Assembly (NCBI GenBank): GCA_037179515.1
Contig: JAXCGZ010017022.1
Location: 115,001-179,000, forward strand
DNA from: Halocaridina rubra
Taxonomy: Eukaryota > Arthropoda > Malacostraca > Decapoda > Atyidae
Length of the DNA: 64,000 nt
Direction of reading: 5' to 3'
The notes under the pieces were generated by a model, which was not told the origin of the DNA, searched no databases, and saw nothing but the letters and a program-made list of their open reading frames with translations. Of this stretch, positions 24,051 through 37,018 are shown piece after piece (position 1 is the first letter of the stretch; each line of letters opens with the position of its first letter). The position numbers and the translations under genes were made by a program.

Positions 24051-24504
24051 TTGAAACAGTGCTTAAAACATTCAAGGGCTCATCTCATGTCTTAAGGAAG
24101 GTCATTTCGTTAAGTGTCATCATATAATCGTATGTTTTTAATTGTTAATGAATGAGATTATATCATAAACAAGTTAGGCTCTGAATTATTACAGGAAATG
24201 GGATCTCCCAAGTAAATGAACTGATGCGATTATTTGATGTCTGTTAAAAATAGAAAGTAATTTATTATAACCTTATTTAGGCGGGTCTTTTTTTCACATA
24301 TTTTGTTTGTTTGTTTTTTTCTATTCTCACTTCCTTTATTTTTACTCATATCTTTCTATTTTTCATGCTGTGGACGGTATGTCCTTTTTTTAATTTCGTT
24401 TTTTAATAATTCCTGTAAAATAAATTTCTTCCAGTAATTTATCCATGCTGGAAATAAGGAAGAAATCTGTTGATTATATGCTAGCAGATATATTGTTGCT
24501 GTTG

Positions 24505-24529
24505 TTATTATTATTATTATTATTATTAC

Positions 24530-24578
<49 letters not shown>
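24505..24578. repeat. (ATT)n microsatellite
   Basis: About 24 ATT units with one ACT interruption. Confidence 0.9.
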
Positions 24579-24599
24579 TATTCATTCTAAAACACTGTA

Positions 24600-25620
24600 T
24601 ATATAGCCACAAACTTTCAGATGAAGCCTTTCCTCTTATGAAAAAAAAGAAGTAAATAAATAATAAAGAATGAGTGATTACATGACCTCGAATGTTCAAC
24701 GTCCTAAGAATTCTCTCTTGCTGATGGACAAATTGAAGAGGTACAACATTAAAGTGATGCCGGGAGGGCAGGGCTTATATGGAGAGGAGGGAGAACCGGA
24801 GGACCTTTTTGGTTGTAGTCACTCCCTGATGGGAATTATCTGAAAGAGGGTTGATCAGGAAATTGGAGTATTCAGTTGTAGAGATAAATGGAGAAATGGA
24901 AAAAAACAAAAACAAATATTAAGTGATTATAAATTCATGAAAAAAAAGAAATTTAAGTGTTGATGTTCTTAAAAAAAAAATTGTGTTTATTTGTTCTTGG
25001 GTGGTCAAAGGTCACATAAATCCATTGTTTTGACTGAGGAACAGTTTGGAATGGGTCCTCCATGACCCTCTACACCCATCCGTGGGTGGAGGAAAAAATA
25101 AAAAAACTTGGGAAAACAAACAAATCATGACGAATTTGTAGCTATTATCGGCTCTTGGGTGGTCTGTGATTAAGTAATTCCTTAATTTTGGCTAAGAGAT
25201 GGTGTTATTTTATAAATAGCAATAGGATTAAACGAATTATGAATTTTTTTTCTAAGTTTGACATTAAAGTTTAGTTCATCTATTTTTTCAGTATATTTGC
25301 TATAAATGAGATAAGTAAGTCAGTGAAATTACCAATTGTTATATTATGTATCATTATTAGGATTGTCAATATTATTGTAATTTTCATTGTCATTATTGCT
25401 TGCTCTGAAGAACAAATATTTATTTATTTATTTATTTATTTATTTATTTGATGTAATTGCCTATTATGTCAGTAAAGTTTTTGAATTTGAATTTGAATAA
25501 TTTTGGCTGATAAAGACTGATTATGGGGTGAAAAAAATTTAATTCATTTTTGGATAGAATTATTCTATTTTGTAGTCTTCTTCTAGTTTCCCGTTGTTTA
25601 TAATAAACGGACAAATTTAT
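24600..25620. other. No gene; SINE-C 3' fragment and LINE-like tail
   Basis: 25045-25095 matches the last ~50 bp of SINE-C (GGGTCCTCCATGACCC, CCATCCGTGGGTGGAGG). 25417-25500 has a TATT run, then GTCAGTAAAGTTTTTGAATT, resembling a non-LTR retrotransposon 3' end. Otherwise nothing seen. Confidence 0.45.
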
Positions 25621-25622
25621 TA

Positions 25623-25830
25623 TGGCCAGCTAACTCAGTGGTAGAGTGCACTAGTCGAGAAGCGATTAACGCAGGTTCGAGCCTACAGCAGGGCGAGTCG
25701 GGAAGCGATTAACGCAGGTTCGAACCTACAGCAGGGCAATAGGAAGAGGATTTGGACTAAATCCCCCAGTTCAAACATGTCTTTGTCCACTCCCATTTAA
25801 ATGGGGACTAATTGTGCCACATAAAATAGT
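25623..25830 (+). mobile_element. SINE-B with internal 43-bp duplication
   Basis: The segment AGTCGAGAAGCGATTAACGC through ACAGCAGGGCG is present twice in tandem (about 25652 and 25695), so the B-box region GGTTCGAGCC/GGTTCGAACC occurs twice. The body and tail CCCATTTAAATGGGGACTA are normal. Confidence 0.75.
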
Positions 25831-25836
25831 AAAAGA

Positions 25837-25837
<1 letters not shown>

Positions 25838-25906
<69 letters not shown>
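25838..25906. repeat. (ATT)n microsatellite following SINE-B
   Basis: About 23 pure units directly 3' of the SINE tail. Confidence 0.9.
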
Positions 25907-26231
25907 GTGTAAATGACGTCTTAGAGGGAATTTATCTTTCGTAAAGCTAAAGTAGAGCTCATATCTCAAGGGGGGGTTGATAGCCCCACATGAAAGAAAT
26001 GAAGCTTCAAAGAAGATCGGAAAAAAAAAATCATGGTTCGATCATCAGAGGATTTTTAACATATGTTTATCTGCAGCCTTTATTTGCCTTTTTTAATTTT
26101 TTATTTATTTTCTTTTTGGACTGCAGATGAAAAAAGAGATATATTTTCTTATAGATCATTGATTTTAGATGCTTTGACATTTATTTGTTTATTTTTTAAA
26201 TGAGCATTGCAAAGGAACTTGCTTGATAGGG

Positions 26232-26232
<1 letters not shown>

Positions 26233-26302
<70 letters not shown>
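26233..26302. repeat. (TA)n microsatellite
   Basis: About 70 bp of pure TA. Confidence 0.95.
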
Positions 26303-26304
<2 letters not shown>

Positions 26305-26391
26305 CGAAATGCGCATTCTCCATTGCCATGATGCAACCTTACGACGCATGGGTGTGCGTAAGGTGTTTATTTTTTATTATTATTTTTTTTT

Positions 26392-26532
26392 ATGTCCCTA
26401 TTCATCCCCATTTTAAGAGAGCAAATGGGCATGGACAAAGACAGGTTGGAGCTGGGGAATTAAGACTGGTTGTCGTTAATGCCTCGTGGTGGTTTCGAAC
26501 ACGGGTTTGTCACTTTGAAGCTCGCACCACTG
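26392..26532 (-). mobile_element. SINE-B copy
   Basis: Reverse copy with GACAGGTTGGAGCTGGGGAA and GGTTTCGAACACGGG (B-box). Confidence 0.6.
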
Positions 26533-26737
26533 TGTGTGTGTGTGTGCGCGCGCGCTCGTTTGGTTATTAGGTTGCCGTTTCCATAGATACATAAACTTTC
26601 GTAGTTCAAACATGTATATAAGTGTAATTGTGTGTTTGTGGGCGCGCTTCGGTGAAGTGTTTTTGTACGTAATATGTTATTTTACTTCCTTGATATACAG
26701 CACTAACGGAGTTAAGACTATTCGAGTTATGTTTGGT

Positions 26738-26868
26738 GTAAGGTAATGGTGTGCTTTGACTCAGCCACCCCCTTACCAGGTTGATTGCGACTTTTGTACA
26801 TGTGTGTATGTTATTTTGCCTTGACTCAGGCACTCCCCTAATAAGGGGGAAAAGCGTCTTATGTATAT
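26738..26868 (+). repeat. Family D end followed by family F end
   Basis: GTGTGCTTTGACTCAGCC is the D block; TTGCCTTGACTCAGGCACTC with a CTTATGTATATAGATA tail is the F block. The shared TTGACTCxGCCAC motif suggests D and F are related. Confidence 0.45.
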
Positions 26869-27454
26869 AGATAAATATAGATATTTTAGGATGCCGATAA
26901 AAACACAGTGTTTATGTATGCTGAAGGCGATGTATCTTTTAAGATATTTTGTGAAAGTGAGTGACTGATACTTATATTTGGTATGGTAATCTCAGCCCTG
27001 ATAAAACAAAAACACTGTTTATCTTGGTGAAAAATATAAGACATAAAACATTTTTGAAGATGGATATAACTTTTTTTTTTTTTACATAATATGCTGATTT
27101 CAAAGAATTACAGTACCATTATAAACACAAAAACACGTTTTTTTTTTATAAAGATAAGATAAACACTTTCATTGTATATAATTTTTTTTTTATGAATATA
27201 AGATAAACAGTTTCCTTGCATATTTTTTTTTTTTTATGAATAGAAGATAAACATTTTCCTTGCATACGCGTTATGCAAAGATAAACTTGCTAATAGTAAT
27301 ATGAATGTTAGTTGAACAACTGATAGCATAAAGCAACCAAATGCTAAAAATTAGGAAGTAAAATTAAAGTCTTAACTTGCTAACTGGTACTGTGATTAGC
27401 CACAAACCCATCTTGATACCAGCACTTTCCATCTATCCAGGCTTGGGACCGGCA

Positions 27455-27640
27455 CCAAGTTCTTCTGGCTTACTTCCCCAGGGGCTCGATCATATGGGGC
27501 CGCTGTTTCTCACTAGCATATTGGAGACTATTTTTGTTCAGAGTTTTTTATGGTCGAATGCTTTTCCTGACACCAGTTCTCTCCATCGATCCGGGCTTGG
27601 GACAGGTCCTGTGGTGAAGCTGTCTTGATCCCCCAGTGAA
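27455..27640 (+). repeat. Dispersed repeat family H
   Basis: TTTTATGGTCGAATGCTTTT, CCTGACACCAG and ATCCGGGCTTGGGACAGG blocks are shared with 35280-35450 and partly with 62305-62400. An upstream segment at about 27400-27440 repeats the ACCAGCACTTTCC block. Confidence 0.5.
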
Positions 27641-27777
27641 TAGATTTAAAAATATATTTATTAAATTGTTATATAAAACGCTGTAGTAAGAGTCTTTTTA
27701 TTTATTTATTTGTTTATATTTTTATTCTTATTTTGGGGATTAAACTTGTCTCATTGAGTCCCTTAAGAGGTTTCTGA

Positions 27778-27778
27778 A

Positions 27779-27850
<72 letters not shown>
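27778..27850. repeat. (ATT)n microsatellite
   Basis: About 24 units; the minus-strand poly-Asn frame is an artefact. Confidence 0.95.
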
Positions 27851-28019
27851 TTTATTAAAGTAGTTGATTTTTCTCAATAATCGATATCGAAGCTTACTGA
27901 TGGCGGTTATTTGAGCCTCGTATCTATGCATACATGTATGCATGTATCAGTTTATATGCATGTGTGTATGTTTATGCATGTATTTATGTATTAGTGCTTA
28001 GTTGTATGTATGCGTATAA

Positions 28020-28021
<2 letters not shown>

Positions 28022-28117
<96 letters not shown>
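28022..28117. repeat. (TA)n microsatellite
   Basis: About 96 bp, left neighbour of a family G element. Confidence 0.95.
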
Positions 28118-28129
28118 CTCATGGCACAG

Positions 28130-28513
<384 letters not shown>

Positions 28514-28703
28514 GTGTGTGTGTGTATTTGGATATGTATGCATCATGTCTATGTTTATATGTATGTATGCATTTTTATGTGTATATGTTTTTATATATAA
28601 GTATGCATGTGTATCACATATCTGTTTGGAAAATCCCAGACTCCTTATTTTACTGCTTAAAACTGGAAGACAGTTTTGAAAACACATTTCCATGTTGAGT
28701 GAT

Positions 28704-28802
28704 TCGGTTTTTACGTCACGACCTCCCTTTTCTACCAAGGGCTAGGACGGTTGCCTTCTTGCGAAGGACTTGTTTTGGCGGATGTAATCGTTACCTTGAG
28801 TA
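28704..28802 (-). mobile_element. SINE-A 3' part
   Basis: Reverse copy ending inside the body at GTAATCGTTACC; lacks the head. Confidence 0.65.
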
Positions 28803-28975
28803 ACGGAGGAAAAATCCTGAATTCCTTATTTCTGTCCCATAAATTGGGCAATGATGTTTTTCACAGAATGAAGAAAATGTCCCGACCTCGTAAAGAAAAG
28901 TAACCCCAGAGCCCCACATGAAGTTATTAACCCTTTGCATGGTTAAATTAGGTTAGATGAAGTGACTTGAAAGTA

Positions 28976-29166
28976 GTTACCTTTGCTCAATCGGTAGCGT
29001 CCGCGACTTTGAGGCGTCAGGTCGAGGGTTCGCGCCCCGTCACGGTCTGAGGTTAGCAAAGGCATGCACTCAGGGTAACGATTACATCTGCCAAAACAGG
29101 TCCTTCGCAAGAAGGCAACCGTCCTAGCCCTTGGTTGAAAAGGTAGTCCGTGACGTAAAACCGGAA
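28976..29166 (+). mobile_element. SINE-A, near full length
   Basis: Head TTGCTCAATCGGTAGCGTCC, B-box-like GGTTCGCGCCC, tail GTCCGTGACGTAAAACCGG. Followed by TTAGG-like GGTTAGGTTAG sequence. Confidence 0.75.
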
Positions 29167-29239
29167 CAAGATGAAGTGACTTGAGGTTTGGTTAGGTTAG
29201 ATAAAGCGAGGTGAGGCTAGATGAAGTGAAGTGAGGTTA

Positions 29240-29890
29240 GGTGACTTGCCCTCTGAATATGCATAACCCCAAAGCACCCTGGGTTTACTTTCCTTTACTA
29301 TATTCAAATATCCTAAGAAGAATTGAAGGTCCGCTCACCCTCAAGGGTGAACATCCAACAAAAAAGAAGGAGCCAGAGATTACCATTTTTATGATCTTTG
29401 TGGATATGACAAAGATAATAATGTTGTCTTTTGCCTCTGCGAAAGGAGAAAAGGAAAATCCTTTTGAGATTTGACTTCATTTTCATCTTTGTTGACACTC
29501 CCCCCCCCCCCCCTGGAGAAATTTGGCACCGGTAATAAACATGGAATTTTCAATAAGATCTGGAGCTTTTTGCCCTTTACACGTGGGATGTCACGATTGT
29601 TGACACCATTTTCGCAAAGCATATTTTATCGATTTCTTTCCTTTTTTTTTCTATTTTTTTTTGTGCTGGGAATGTTATTGCATTTTCTGCATGACATATA
29701 TTTCTCAAATTTTCCTTCCAGCGCTGCTTCAGTCTGAATGCATGGAGGACGTTGATTTAAAATGCTCACGTGTTTTCGGCTTTGTATATTGAATTCCTAG
29801 TTTCTCATTTCTTTTCAGGGAGTTTTATCATGAAAGTGCTATACTGTATATACGCGTTTATGTGGGAGTGAACGTGTATATATGTCAGTA
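29240..29890. other. No gene seen
   Basis: Short frames on both strands overlap each other and have no splice context. A C13 run lies at about 29502-29514. Confidence 0.4.
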
Positions 29891-29898
29891 TTCTTTTA

Positions 29899-30445
<547 letters not shown>

Positions 30446-30844
30446 GTTTATGTATTTATTTAGCTTATGAGAGAGGGACCCATGCTGCCTAGGATATTTT
30501 TTTTTTATTGTGTAGTTTTCCATTTTCTTTTTTAGAAAGTTTTCTTATTTGTAGGTGGGCTTCAGCGCATGTACTGTAGCCTTTATCGAAGTGTGATTTC
30601 ATGAAGTTTCCTTTCCACATTAAGCCCCCGCATGGTGTTACTCGAGGGGCCACGTGACTTGACTTTGTATTGACCCAAGCTGATGCTAATCATATTCACT
30701 TTGTCTTCATTTGCATCGTCTCTATTATGCTCGCTCACTTAATCTTTTATCTTTTTCCTATTTGTTTTTGTTTTTTCCTTTTTGTATCGTCTATTACGTG
30801 CATTCTCTTATTGTTACACTTTCCTCCTCCCTTTTCATTTTCAC

Positions 30845-31080
30845 TACTCCCAATCCCACTTTCATATTGGGTCGATGTTCCTGAGTAGACTCCTCCTCCA
30901 TAGTTCTCAGTTTTGCGTCTGGTCTTTCAGTCCTCTCCCTTAAATTTTCATTCACACAATCCCTCCTCCTTCGCTTCCTCCTACCCCTTTCCCTCCTACC
31001 CAAAGCTTCCATTCCTATCACTCTTTTGCCCACGTGGTCATATTTTCTCATTACACTGCATAATCTTCCTTCACCTCCTG
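30845..31080 (-). pseudogene. LINE C-terminal fragment, degraded
   Basis: The minus-strand frame includes VMRKYDHVGKRVIGMEALGR, then a basic block and DCVNENLRE. This is the same pattern as 3750-3960 (VMRRDxxYVGRR, basic block, DC/W...E). Relationship is by pattern only. Confidence 0.4.
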
Positions 31081-31089
31081 GATTTTCAC

Positions 31090-32290
31090 CCTTACCATCA
31101 TTCAACTTTCATCTTTTACTATAGTGTCCTCCTCCAAGTTTTTCACCTTATCTTTCATATCTTCTCCTTATCTTTTACTACACGGCTGTCTCTCTTTCTC
31201 TTGATTCTCAACTTTTCTTCCTCTTCTGTTTCAATTCTTTCTTTTCCTACCCATCTCTTTTAAGTTTTCAAATTGACTTCTTTCATGCTTTTATCTCTCA
31301 GACTTCCCATGATTCTCACTATTGTTATTTTGTCTTTAGTTATCTCTCATATATTCCTAATTGCAAGGGTTATTTTTTTGCTTCTCTGTCAGTCTCTTCG
31401 TAATTTTTTGTTAAAGCCATTTATTCTTAATTTTTCAATCACTTCTGACAACGTGAACCCTTTTAACTATACTATATCATCTGTTTTCTCGAATTTTTTA
31501 TATTTTATCAAATTTCTTCCTTTTTCGTTACTTATCTTTCTCTTCTCATCCCTTTGTTCTCAGATTTTTATTTTGCCCTTTCTTCTTTTCTTCTCCATGA
31601 TTCTTATCTCCTCTATTATTTTTTTAATTTTATTTTCATTTACTTAACACAACCTTACTATTGATTTTCAGCCACTTTGCCCTTTCCATTAGCCTCTTCT
31701 GTTCCCATCCCATCCACTTTAGATTCTCACAGTGGAATCTTTCTACTTTTTCTCATATAGTTCCTTTCCATAATTCTTCCCCTAGCTTTTAATATTGCTT
31801 TTTCTATCTACCTCCTACCTCTAAGGAAGTATCCAACCTTTGTTCCAGCGAGGCGTTAGAAAGAGCATCCAGGCATTTACTCCATATTCCTTTTTCATAA
31901 TTCTCATCTTGTCTTTCATAAATGTTTACCTTTTATTTCTCTTTATTCTCTCCTTCTCAATTACTTTCTATCTTTCTCCTTTTCCTCTCCTCTCAGATTC
32001 TTTTTATTTTACCTTCCTGGAATTTTTGTCCCCCTCTTCCGCTTCCTTTCTCTTCCAGTTACTGGAATACTTTCCCTGGAAGAGGTTTATGGTACGACAG
32101 ATGCAATTTTCCACTTGTTATCACGTGGCTCGACCTGTTCCTATCTGCCTCAGTCAGGTTTAATTACCTGAAGGGTTTAGGGGCCCTCCTATCTTGTATC
32201 CTCTTCCTCTTATGTTCTCTTGTATCCTCTTTATTTCAGCTTGTCATGCTTATGAACTGTTCCTCTTATGTTTTATTATCTTATTTCTCG
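31090..32290. other. Pyrimidine-rich tract on the plus strand
   Basis: Plus strand is dominated by T and C with little G, giving long S/F/L frames that look like membrane protein by composition only. No conserved motif, start context or splice sites; not called as coding. Confidence 0.6.
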
Positions 32291-32690
32291 GCGGATCATA
32301 CTTATCACTTCTTCCTCACATATTTTCATATCCACTTACCTCAGCTTTTCATTCGTATCGCCTCTTGCTCATATATTTTCATATCTCATCTTTTATCAGG
32401 CATTCATACTTATCACCTCTTTACTCATATATTTTCATATCTTCAATTACCTCAGCTTTTCATTTGTATCACCTCTTGCTCATATATTTTCATATCTCAA
32501 CTTTTCTCAGCCATTCATACTTATCACCTCTTACTCATATATTTTCATATCAAGTTTTCTCAGCCATTCCTACTAATCACCTCTTTTTCATATATTTTCA
32601 TATCTCAACTTTTATCAGCCATTCATACTTATCACCTCTTTTTCATATATTTTCATACCTCCTCTTTTCCTTAGTTACTCATATTCATCA
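32290..32690. repeat. ~54-bp minisatellite
   Basis: The core CTCATATATTTTCATATCTC recurs about seven times at 53-56-bp spacing, alternating with TTATCACCTCTT and TCAGCCATTCATAC segments. Confidence 0.85.
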
Positions 32691-32819
32691 ACATGAAAGT
32701 AATGTTGTTTATTGTTTAGGAGAAATATGAACTGTTTCATATCTCCAATACTTTTCAGTAATCATATTCATTAGCATGAAAATGATTGTGGTTATGAACA
32801 TGAAAGCACCGTTTCATTC

Positions 32820-32975
32820 GTTACAATGAGTCCCCATTCGAATGGGGATGGATACAAACATATTGGATTTGGATGGTTAAGTCTAGATACCTTTCCTAAT
32901 GCCCCGCGTTGGTCTTAAGCACGGATTTATTACTTCCCATGTCGAAAACTCTAACCACTGCGCTACTGAGGTCCA
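32820..32975 (-). mobile_element. SINE-B copy
   Basis: Reverse copy with GTCCCCATTCGAATGGGGAT tail and CTAACCACTGCGCTACTGAG head. Confidence 0.7.
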
Positions 32976-33090
32976 CTACTGAGTACACCCTATATCTTCC
33001 CATTTCTCAGCTGAATTTTATCACCTACATGAAAATATTAGTGATTATAAATAGAGAAGAATTCTGAAGCAAGGAACAGAGTTCATTATC

Positions 33091-33304
33091 AAGCCTCCTG
33101 ACTAGTACAGCGGTAACGTGCTGGCCTCGCATTCGCGAGGTCGATGGATCGCGCCTCGTCCAGGCAAGAGAGTTTAAGCAGTTTACTGGGGAGGTTACTG
33201 CTGTGGCTAGGCACTACAGTGGGGGCTTGGGCCCTGTGCCGGCTGGCGACCGCCCTATGGATCCTCCATGACCCGTTCCACCCATCCGTGGGTGGAGAAT
33301 CTAA
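33091..33304 (+). mobile_element. SINE-C, full length with target duplication
   Basis: Head AGCCTCCTGACTAGTACAGC, B-box region GAGGTCGATGGATCGC, tail CATCCGTGGGTGGAGAATC. AGTTCATTATC (11 bp) flanks it at 33080-33090 and 33305-33315. The 84-residue frame across it is not a gene. Confidence 0.8.
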
Positions 33305-33619
33305 AGTTCATTATCAGAATTTGCCAAGGTTAACCCTTGCAGTCTTGATTATAAGAGGCTTTGATCAGATTAAAATCCGACTGACACTGTTATTCTAAAG
33401 CCCCTTTCTATATTTCATCATTCATTTTTCTTTTATTTATTTATGTATATAATCATTTTTATCGTATTCATGCTTTTATTGTATTTTTTTTTTTAATATA
33501 TTGCGAATAAGTTCTTTTTTCTTTGGCTATCAGGAATTCTGCTTTTTTTTTTTTTTTTAGTTGTTTATTTTTTTATGCTAACAAATTCTTATTCAAATCC
33601 TTTATGTCCTGCTTTAGCG

Positions 33620-33985
33620 GCTATTCTGCTTTACCATGATTTTTATTCGTTTTATCTCATTCCTTTACCATGATTTTTATTCGTTTTATCTCATTCCTTT
33701 ACCATGATTTTTATTCGTTTTATTCCTTTACCATTATTTTTATTCATTTTATCTCATTCCTTTACCATGATTTTTGTTCGTTTTATCATTCCTTTACCAT
33801 AATTTTTATTCGTTTTATCGCTTTCCTTTACCATGATTTTTATTCTTTTCATCGCATTCCTTTTCCATGATGTTTATTACTTTTATCGCATTCCTTTACC
33901 ATGATTTTTATTCGTTTTATAGCATTCATTTACCATGATTTGTATTCGTTTTATCGCATCTTTAATGTGATTTTTATTCGATTTA
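33620..33985. repeat. ~34-bp minisatellite
   Basis: TTTACCATGATTTTTATTCG followed by TTTTATCTCATTCC is repeated about ten times with small length changes. Confidence 0.85.
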
Positions 33986-34026
33986 TCTCTATTTTGCTAA
34001 TTATTTGTCATAGCTATGTTTTTTGA

Positions 34027-34187
34027 CATTTTATGGGTCACTATTAATCCCTATTATGGGGTGGACACAGACAGGTCGGAGCTGGTTAATTAAATCTGGA
34101 TGCCCTCCTTAGCGTTCTGCAGTGGGTTCGATCGCAGATATGTTACCTTCTGAGTCGAGTGCTCTAACCACTGAGCTACCGCTGTTC
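34027..34187 (-). mobile_element. SINE-B copy
   Basis: Reverse copy with well kept head (CTCTAACCACTGAGCTACCG) and B-box GGGTTCGATCGC. Confidence 0.7.
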
Positions 34188-34254
34188 CTTGTTGTTTTGT
34201 CATGGGTATTTTTTGTAATATTTTGCAACTGATTTTGCTGCAGCGAAATGACAA

Positions 34255-34573
34255 GGTATATAAGGGGGTTCTGGAGGGTAAACTCAAGTCAGTACTTTAA
34301 GGAGTTTGCTTTGACTCTTCCATCCCCCTGCAAGGGGGCTTGCGTCCTTAGTATTAATGACAAGGTATAAGGGGGTTCTGGAGGGTAAACTCAAGTCAGA
34401 ACTTTAATGGGTGTGCTTTGACTCTTCCATCCCCCTGCAAGGGGACTTGCGTCCTTAGTATTAATGACAAGGTATATTAGGGGGTTCTGGAGGGTAAACT
34501 CAAGTCAGAACAATAATGGGTGTGCTTTGACTCTTCCATCTCCCTTCAAGGGGACTTGCGTCCTTAGTATTGA
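34255..34573 (+). repeat. Triplicated ~100-107-bp segment from family D
   Basis: ATGACAAGGTAT starts at 34258, 34357 and 34464. Each unit holds GGTTCTGGAGGGTAAACTC, GCTTTGACTCTTCCATCCCC and GTCCTTAGTATT; the last two resemble the D terminus. Confidence 0.8.
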
Positions 34574-34576
34574 TGG

Positions 34577-34673
<97 letters not shown>
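34577..34673. repeat. (TC)n-(TG)n compound microsatellite
   Basis: About 35 TC units then about 14 TG units. Confidence 0.95.
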
Positions 34674-35207
34674 TGTAATCATTTTGACTTCGTTTCGCAT
34701 TTAATTATAATCTTTTGTCAACTTTTTTGATGACCTTTTTATCACCTGGTATCTACATATTAAGATCTAATTATGATTATATTTATAGATGCGGTCACGT
34801 TTTTCACAAGAATAGAACTAAGTCTACTTAATGTAGCCTAATTAGATTTAAACAAACGCAAATATAACTAATGCGATTAGATTTAGACAAACGCAGATTT
34901 ATTTAATGCAATTAGATGTAGACAAACACGAGTGAAACAGAATACCACCTCACGCCCGTCACCTTTATATAATTATCCAATTACGTGACACAGAGAAGAG
35001 ACAAAGGGATTTTATTCCCGCCTTTTGCAGTGCCACAATAATGGCACTGGCGTTATACAAGGCACGGCTAATCTCTTTATGGTATAGGTTTTCCTCTTTT
35101 CCTAAAATAATGAGCGACTTTTGCTTATTGTCACGATTCATGGATTGTTGGGCATTGTTAGATAAAATGAAGATCATTGTATATTGCACATGTATATATA
35201 TACAGTG
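34674..35207. other. No gene seen
   Basis: Contains a short near-repeat of ATGCRATTAGATTTAGACAA around 34850-34925. Opposite-strand frames of ~100 codons at 34965-35337 overlap one another and lack motifs. Confidence 0.4.
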
Positions 35208-35450
35208 GTCGCTATCTCTTGTATTTGGAATGGCCGAGTCAAGGCACACATTCTCCAGAAACAGCAGTTTCCCTTTCTTCATGTGGGCTGCTGTTTCTCT
35301 CAAGTTTCTCAAGAGATTAGCTTTGGTTTTACCTTAACGTTTTATGGCCAGATGGCTTTCCTGACACCAGCACTTTCCCTTGATCCTGGCAAGGGACCGA
35401 TACCGAGTTGAGCAGGCTTGCTATCCCAGAGTTGGATTGTTTAGTGTATT
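35208..35450 (+). repeat. Reversed D fragment, then family H copy
   Basis: TGGCCGAGTCAAGGCACACA is the reversed D block. From about 35280 the H blocks follow: GCTGTTTCTCTC, TTTTATGGCCAGATGGCTTT, CCTGACACCAGCAC. Confidence 0.5.
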
Positions 35451-35939
35451 CTTGATTATCTAGTACGTATTTTTGGCTGCTACTACTACTACAACTACTA
35501 CTACTACTACTACTGCTACTGCTGCTTGTACAAAAAGCTTAAGTTACGTGGGCAAGTACGATTAAAACTTTTTTGTTTTGTTATTCATTTTACAGTTTGT
35601 TTAGTAATATGTGGAATATTTATATAAATAATTCCTATATCTCTTTTATCATTAATTCTTTTTTTGTAAAATAAAATGAAAGTTAAAGCGAAGTAAACAC
35701 ATTAATTTTTTTTTGGTGGGGGGGGGATTAAGGGGAGGAAAGCTTTGATTACTTGGGCAAAAATGATGAAAATTTCATTTACTTTCACGATTTTTCATAA
35801 ATATTGGAATGGTTTATTTGCACAAATTACAGTATTGAAAGGGAAATATTTGACTTTATATGTATGCGACTTAGTGTTCAAATGAACAATAATTTGAGGA
35901 ACCAGAAGTGTGTGAATAGAAATTAGATAACTTATTCGT

Positions 35940-36130
35940 CGTGCTAGTTGGGCCTCATGGCAGAAGAGCCTTGCTTACATAACCTGTGGATGAGCCGAGC
36001 AGCGTGATGGTGGACGATAGTGGCAACCCTTTATCCCCAAGGAGCTAAGGGGAGCGATTAGATATTGGTGAATGGTTGTGCTTTGACCCGACCCCCCACT
36101 TGGGAATTGCGTCCATTGTATATGTATGTA
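35940..36130 (+). repeat. Family D copy, near full length
   Basis: GGGCCTCATGGCAG, CCTGTGGATGAGCC, TATCCCCAAGGAGCTAAGGG and CCATTGTATATGTATG all present. Confidence 0.6.
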
Positions 36131-36135
36131 GAGTA

Positions 36136-36330
36136 TGAGTCACCGTGGCTCAAGCGGTAGCGTCCGCGACTCTGAGGCATCAGGTCGAGGGTTCGCGCCC
36201 CGTCACGGTCTGAGGTTAGCAAGGGCATGCACTCAGCGTAAGGATTACATCTGCCAAAACAAGTCCTTCGCAAGAAGGCAATCGTCCTAGCCCTTGGTTG
36301 AAAAGGGAGTCCTTGACGTAAAACAGGAAC
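36136..36330 (+). mobile_element. SINE-A, full length
   Basis: Very close to the family consensus: GTCACCGTGGCTCAAGCGGT head, GGTTCGCGCCCCGTCACGG, tail GAGTCCTTGACGTAAAAC. Inserted immediately after a D element's terminal repeat. Confidence 0.8.
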
Positions 36331-36799
36331 AAGAACGTAGAGTATGAGGGTATATTTTGTATTTCAGAGAGAGAAAGGATTAAACAGCCTGTATTAAAAA
36401 GTATAGAAGCGCAAATAGATGGTAATTCCCCTAAAATTATGAAATTTATTAAGCTTTATTTCAGCAAGGAGTTCTCTGTATAACAAAACGAGTTGTGTAA
36501 ATGCTCTGAGCGCCATATTTACATAAAAAGCGTTTTGCCAATGATACACATCCTTTAAGCTGGAAGCTGCAGAGATGCATTACAAAGAGAAAATAAAAAT
36601 TTATGGCATCATCTGAGAAGATGAATTTCAGAAGTAATTTGGTTGTTTATTGAGATTATATTATCACCAGGTATAATGGAACTTGTTATTAAATCTGCGA
36701 TGTGCTTAAAAGTATATAGATCACTTTTCATAACTTCATCAGAGGGTTAAATTTTAGAAGCAGTGTGCTTGTGTTAGCGAATTTATACACACACGAACG

Positions 36800-36880
<81 letters not shown>
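36800..36880. repeat. (CA)n microsatellite
   Basis: About 40 units inside the satellite. Confidence 0.95.
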
Positions 36881-36882
<2 letters not shown>

Positions 36883-36927
36883 TTGCTTGATGAAGTGCAT
36901 TTCATAATCTCACCAAGCGTGGCCGGT

Positions 36928-37018
36928 AGCGATTACATCTGCAAAAAAAAGTCCTTCGCAAGAAGGCAACCGTCCTAGCCCTTTGTAGAAAAGTTAGTTC
37001 GTGACGTAAAACCGAATC
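36928..37018 (+). mobile_element. 5'-truncated SINE-A with 17-bp target duplication
   Basis: Starts inside the body (AGCGATTACATCTGC) and runs to GTGACGTAAAACCGAATC. CACCAAGCGTGGCCGGT is present perfectly at 36911-36927 and 37019-37035, a textbook LINE-mediated insertion scar. Confidence 0.85.

Noticed and set aside
31090..32730. Frames of 100-250 codons rich in Ser, Phe and Leu, resembling membrane proteins
   Set aside because: They come from a pyrimidine-rich tract and a 54-bp minisatellite, are open in all three frames, and lack conserved features.
33144..33398. 84-codon plus-strand frame
   Set aside because: It lies within a SINE-C copy bounded by target duplications.
33620..33985. Regular short repeats that could be taken for a CRISPR array; likewise 40167-40347
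   Set aside because: They are head-to-tail minisatellites without unique spacers, in a clearly eukaryotic sequence.
34965..35337. Overlapping frames of 115 and 98 codons on opposite strands
   Set aside because: No recognisable domain, no splice evidence; neither strand is favoured by composition.
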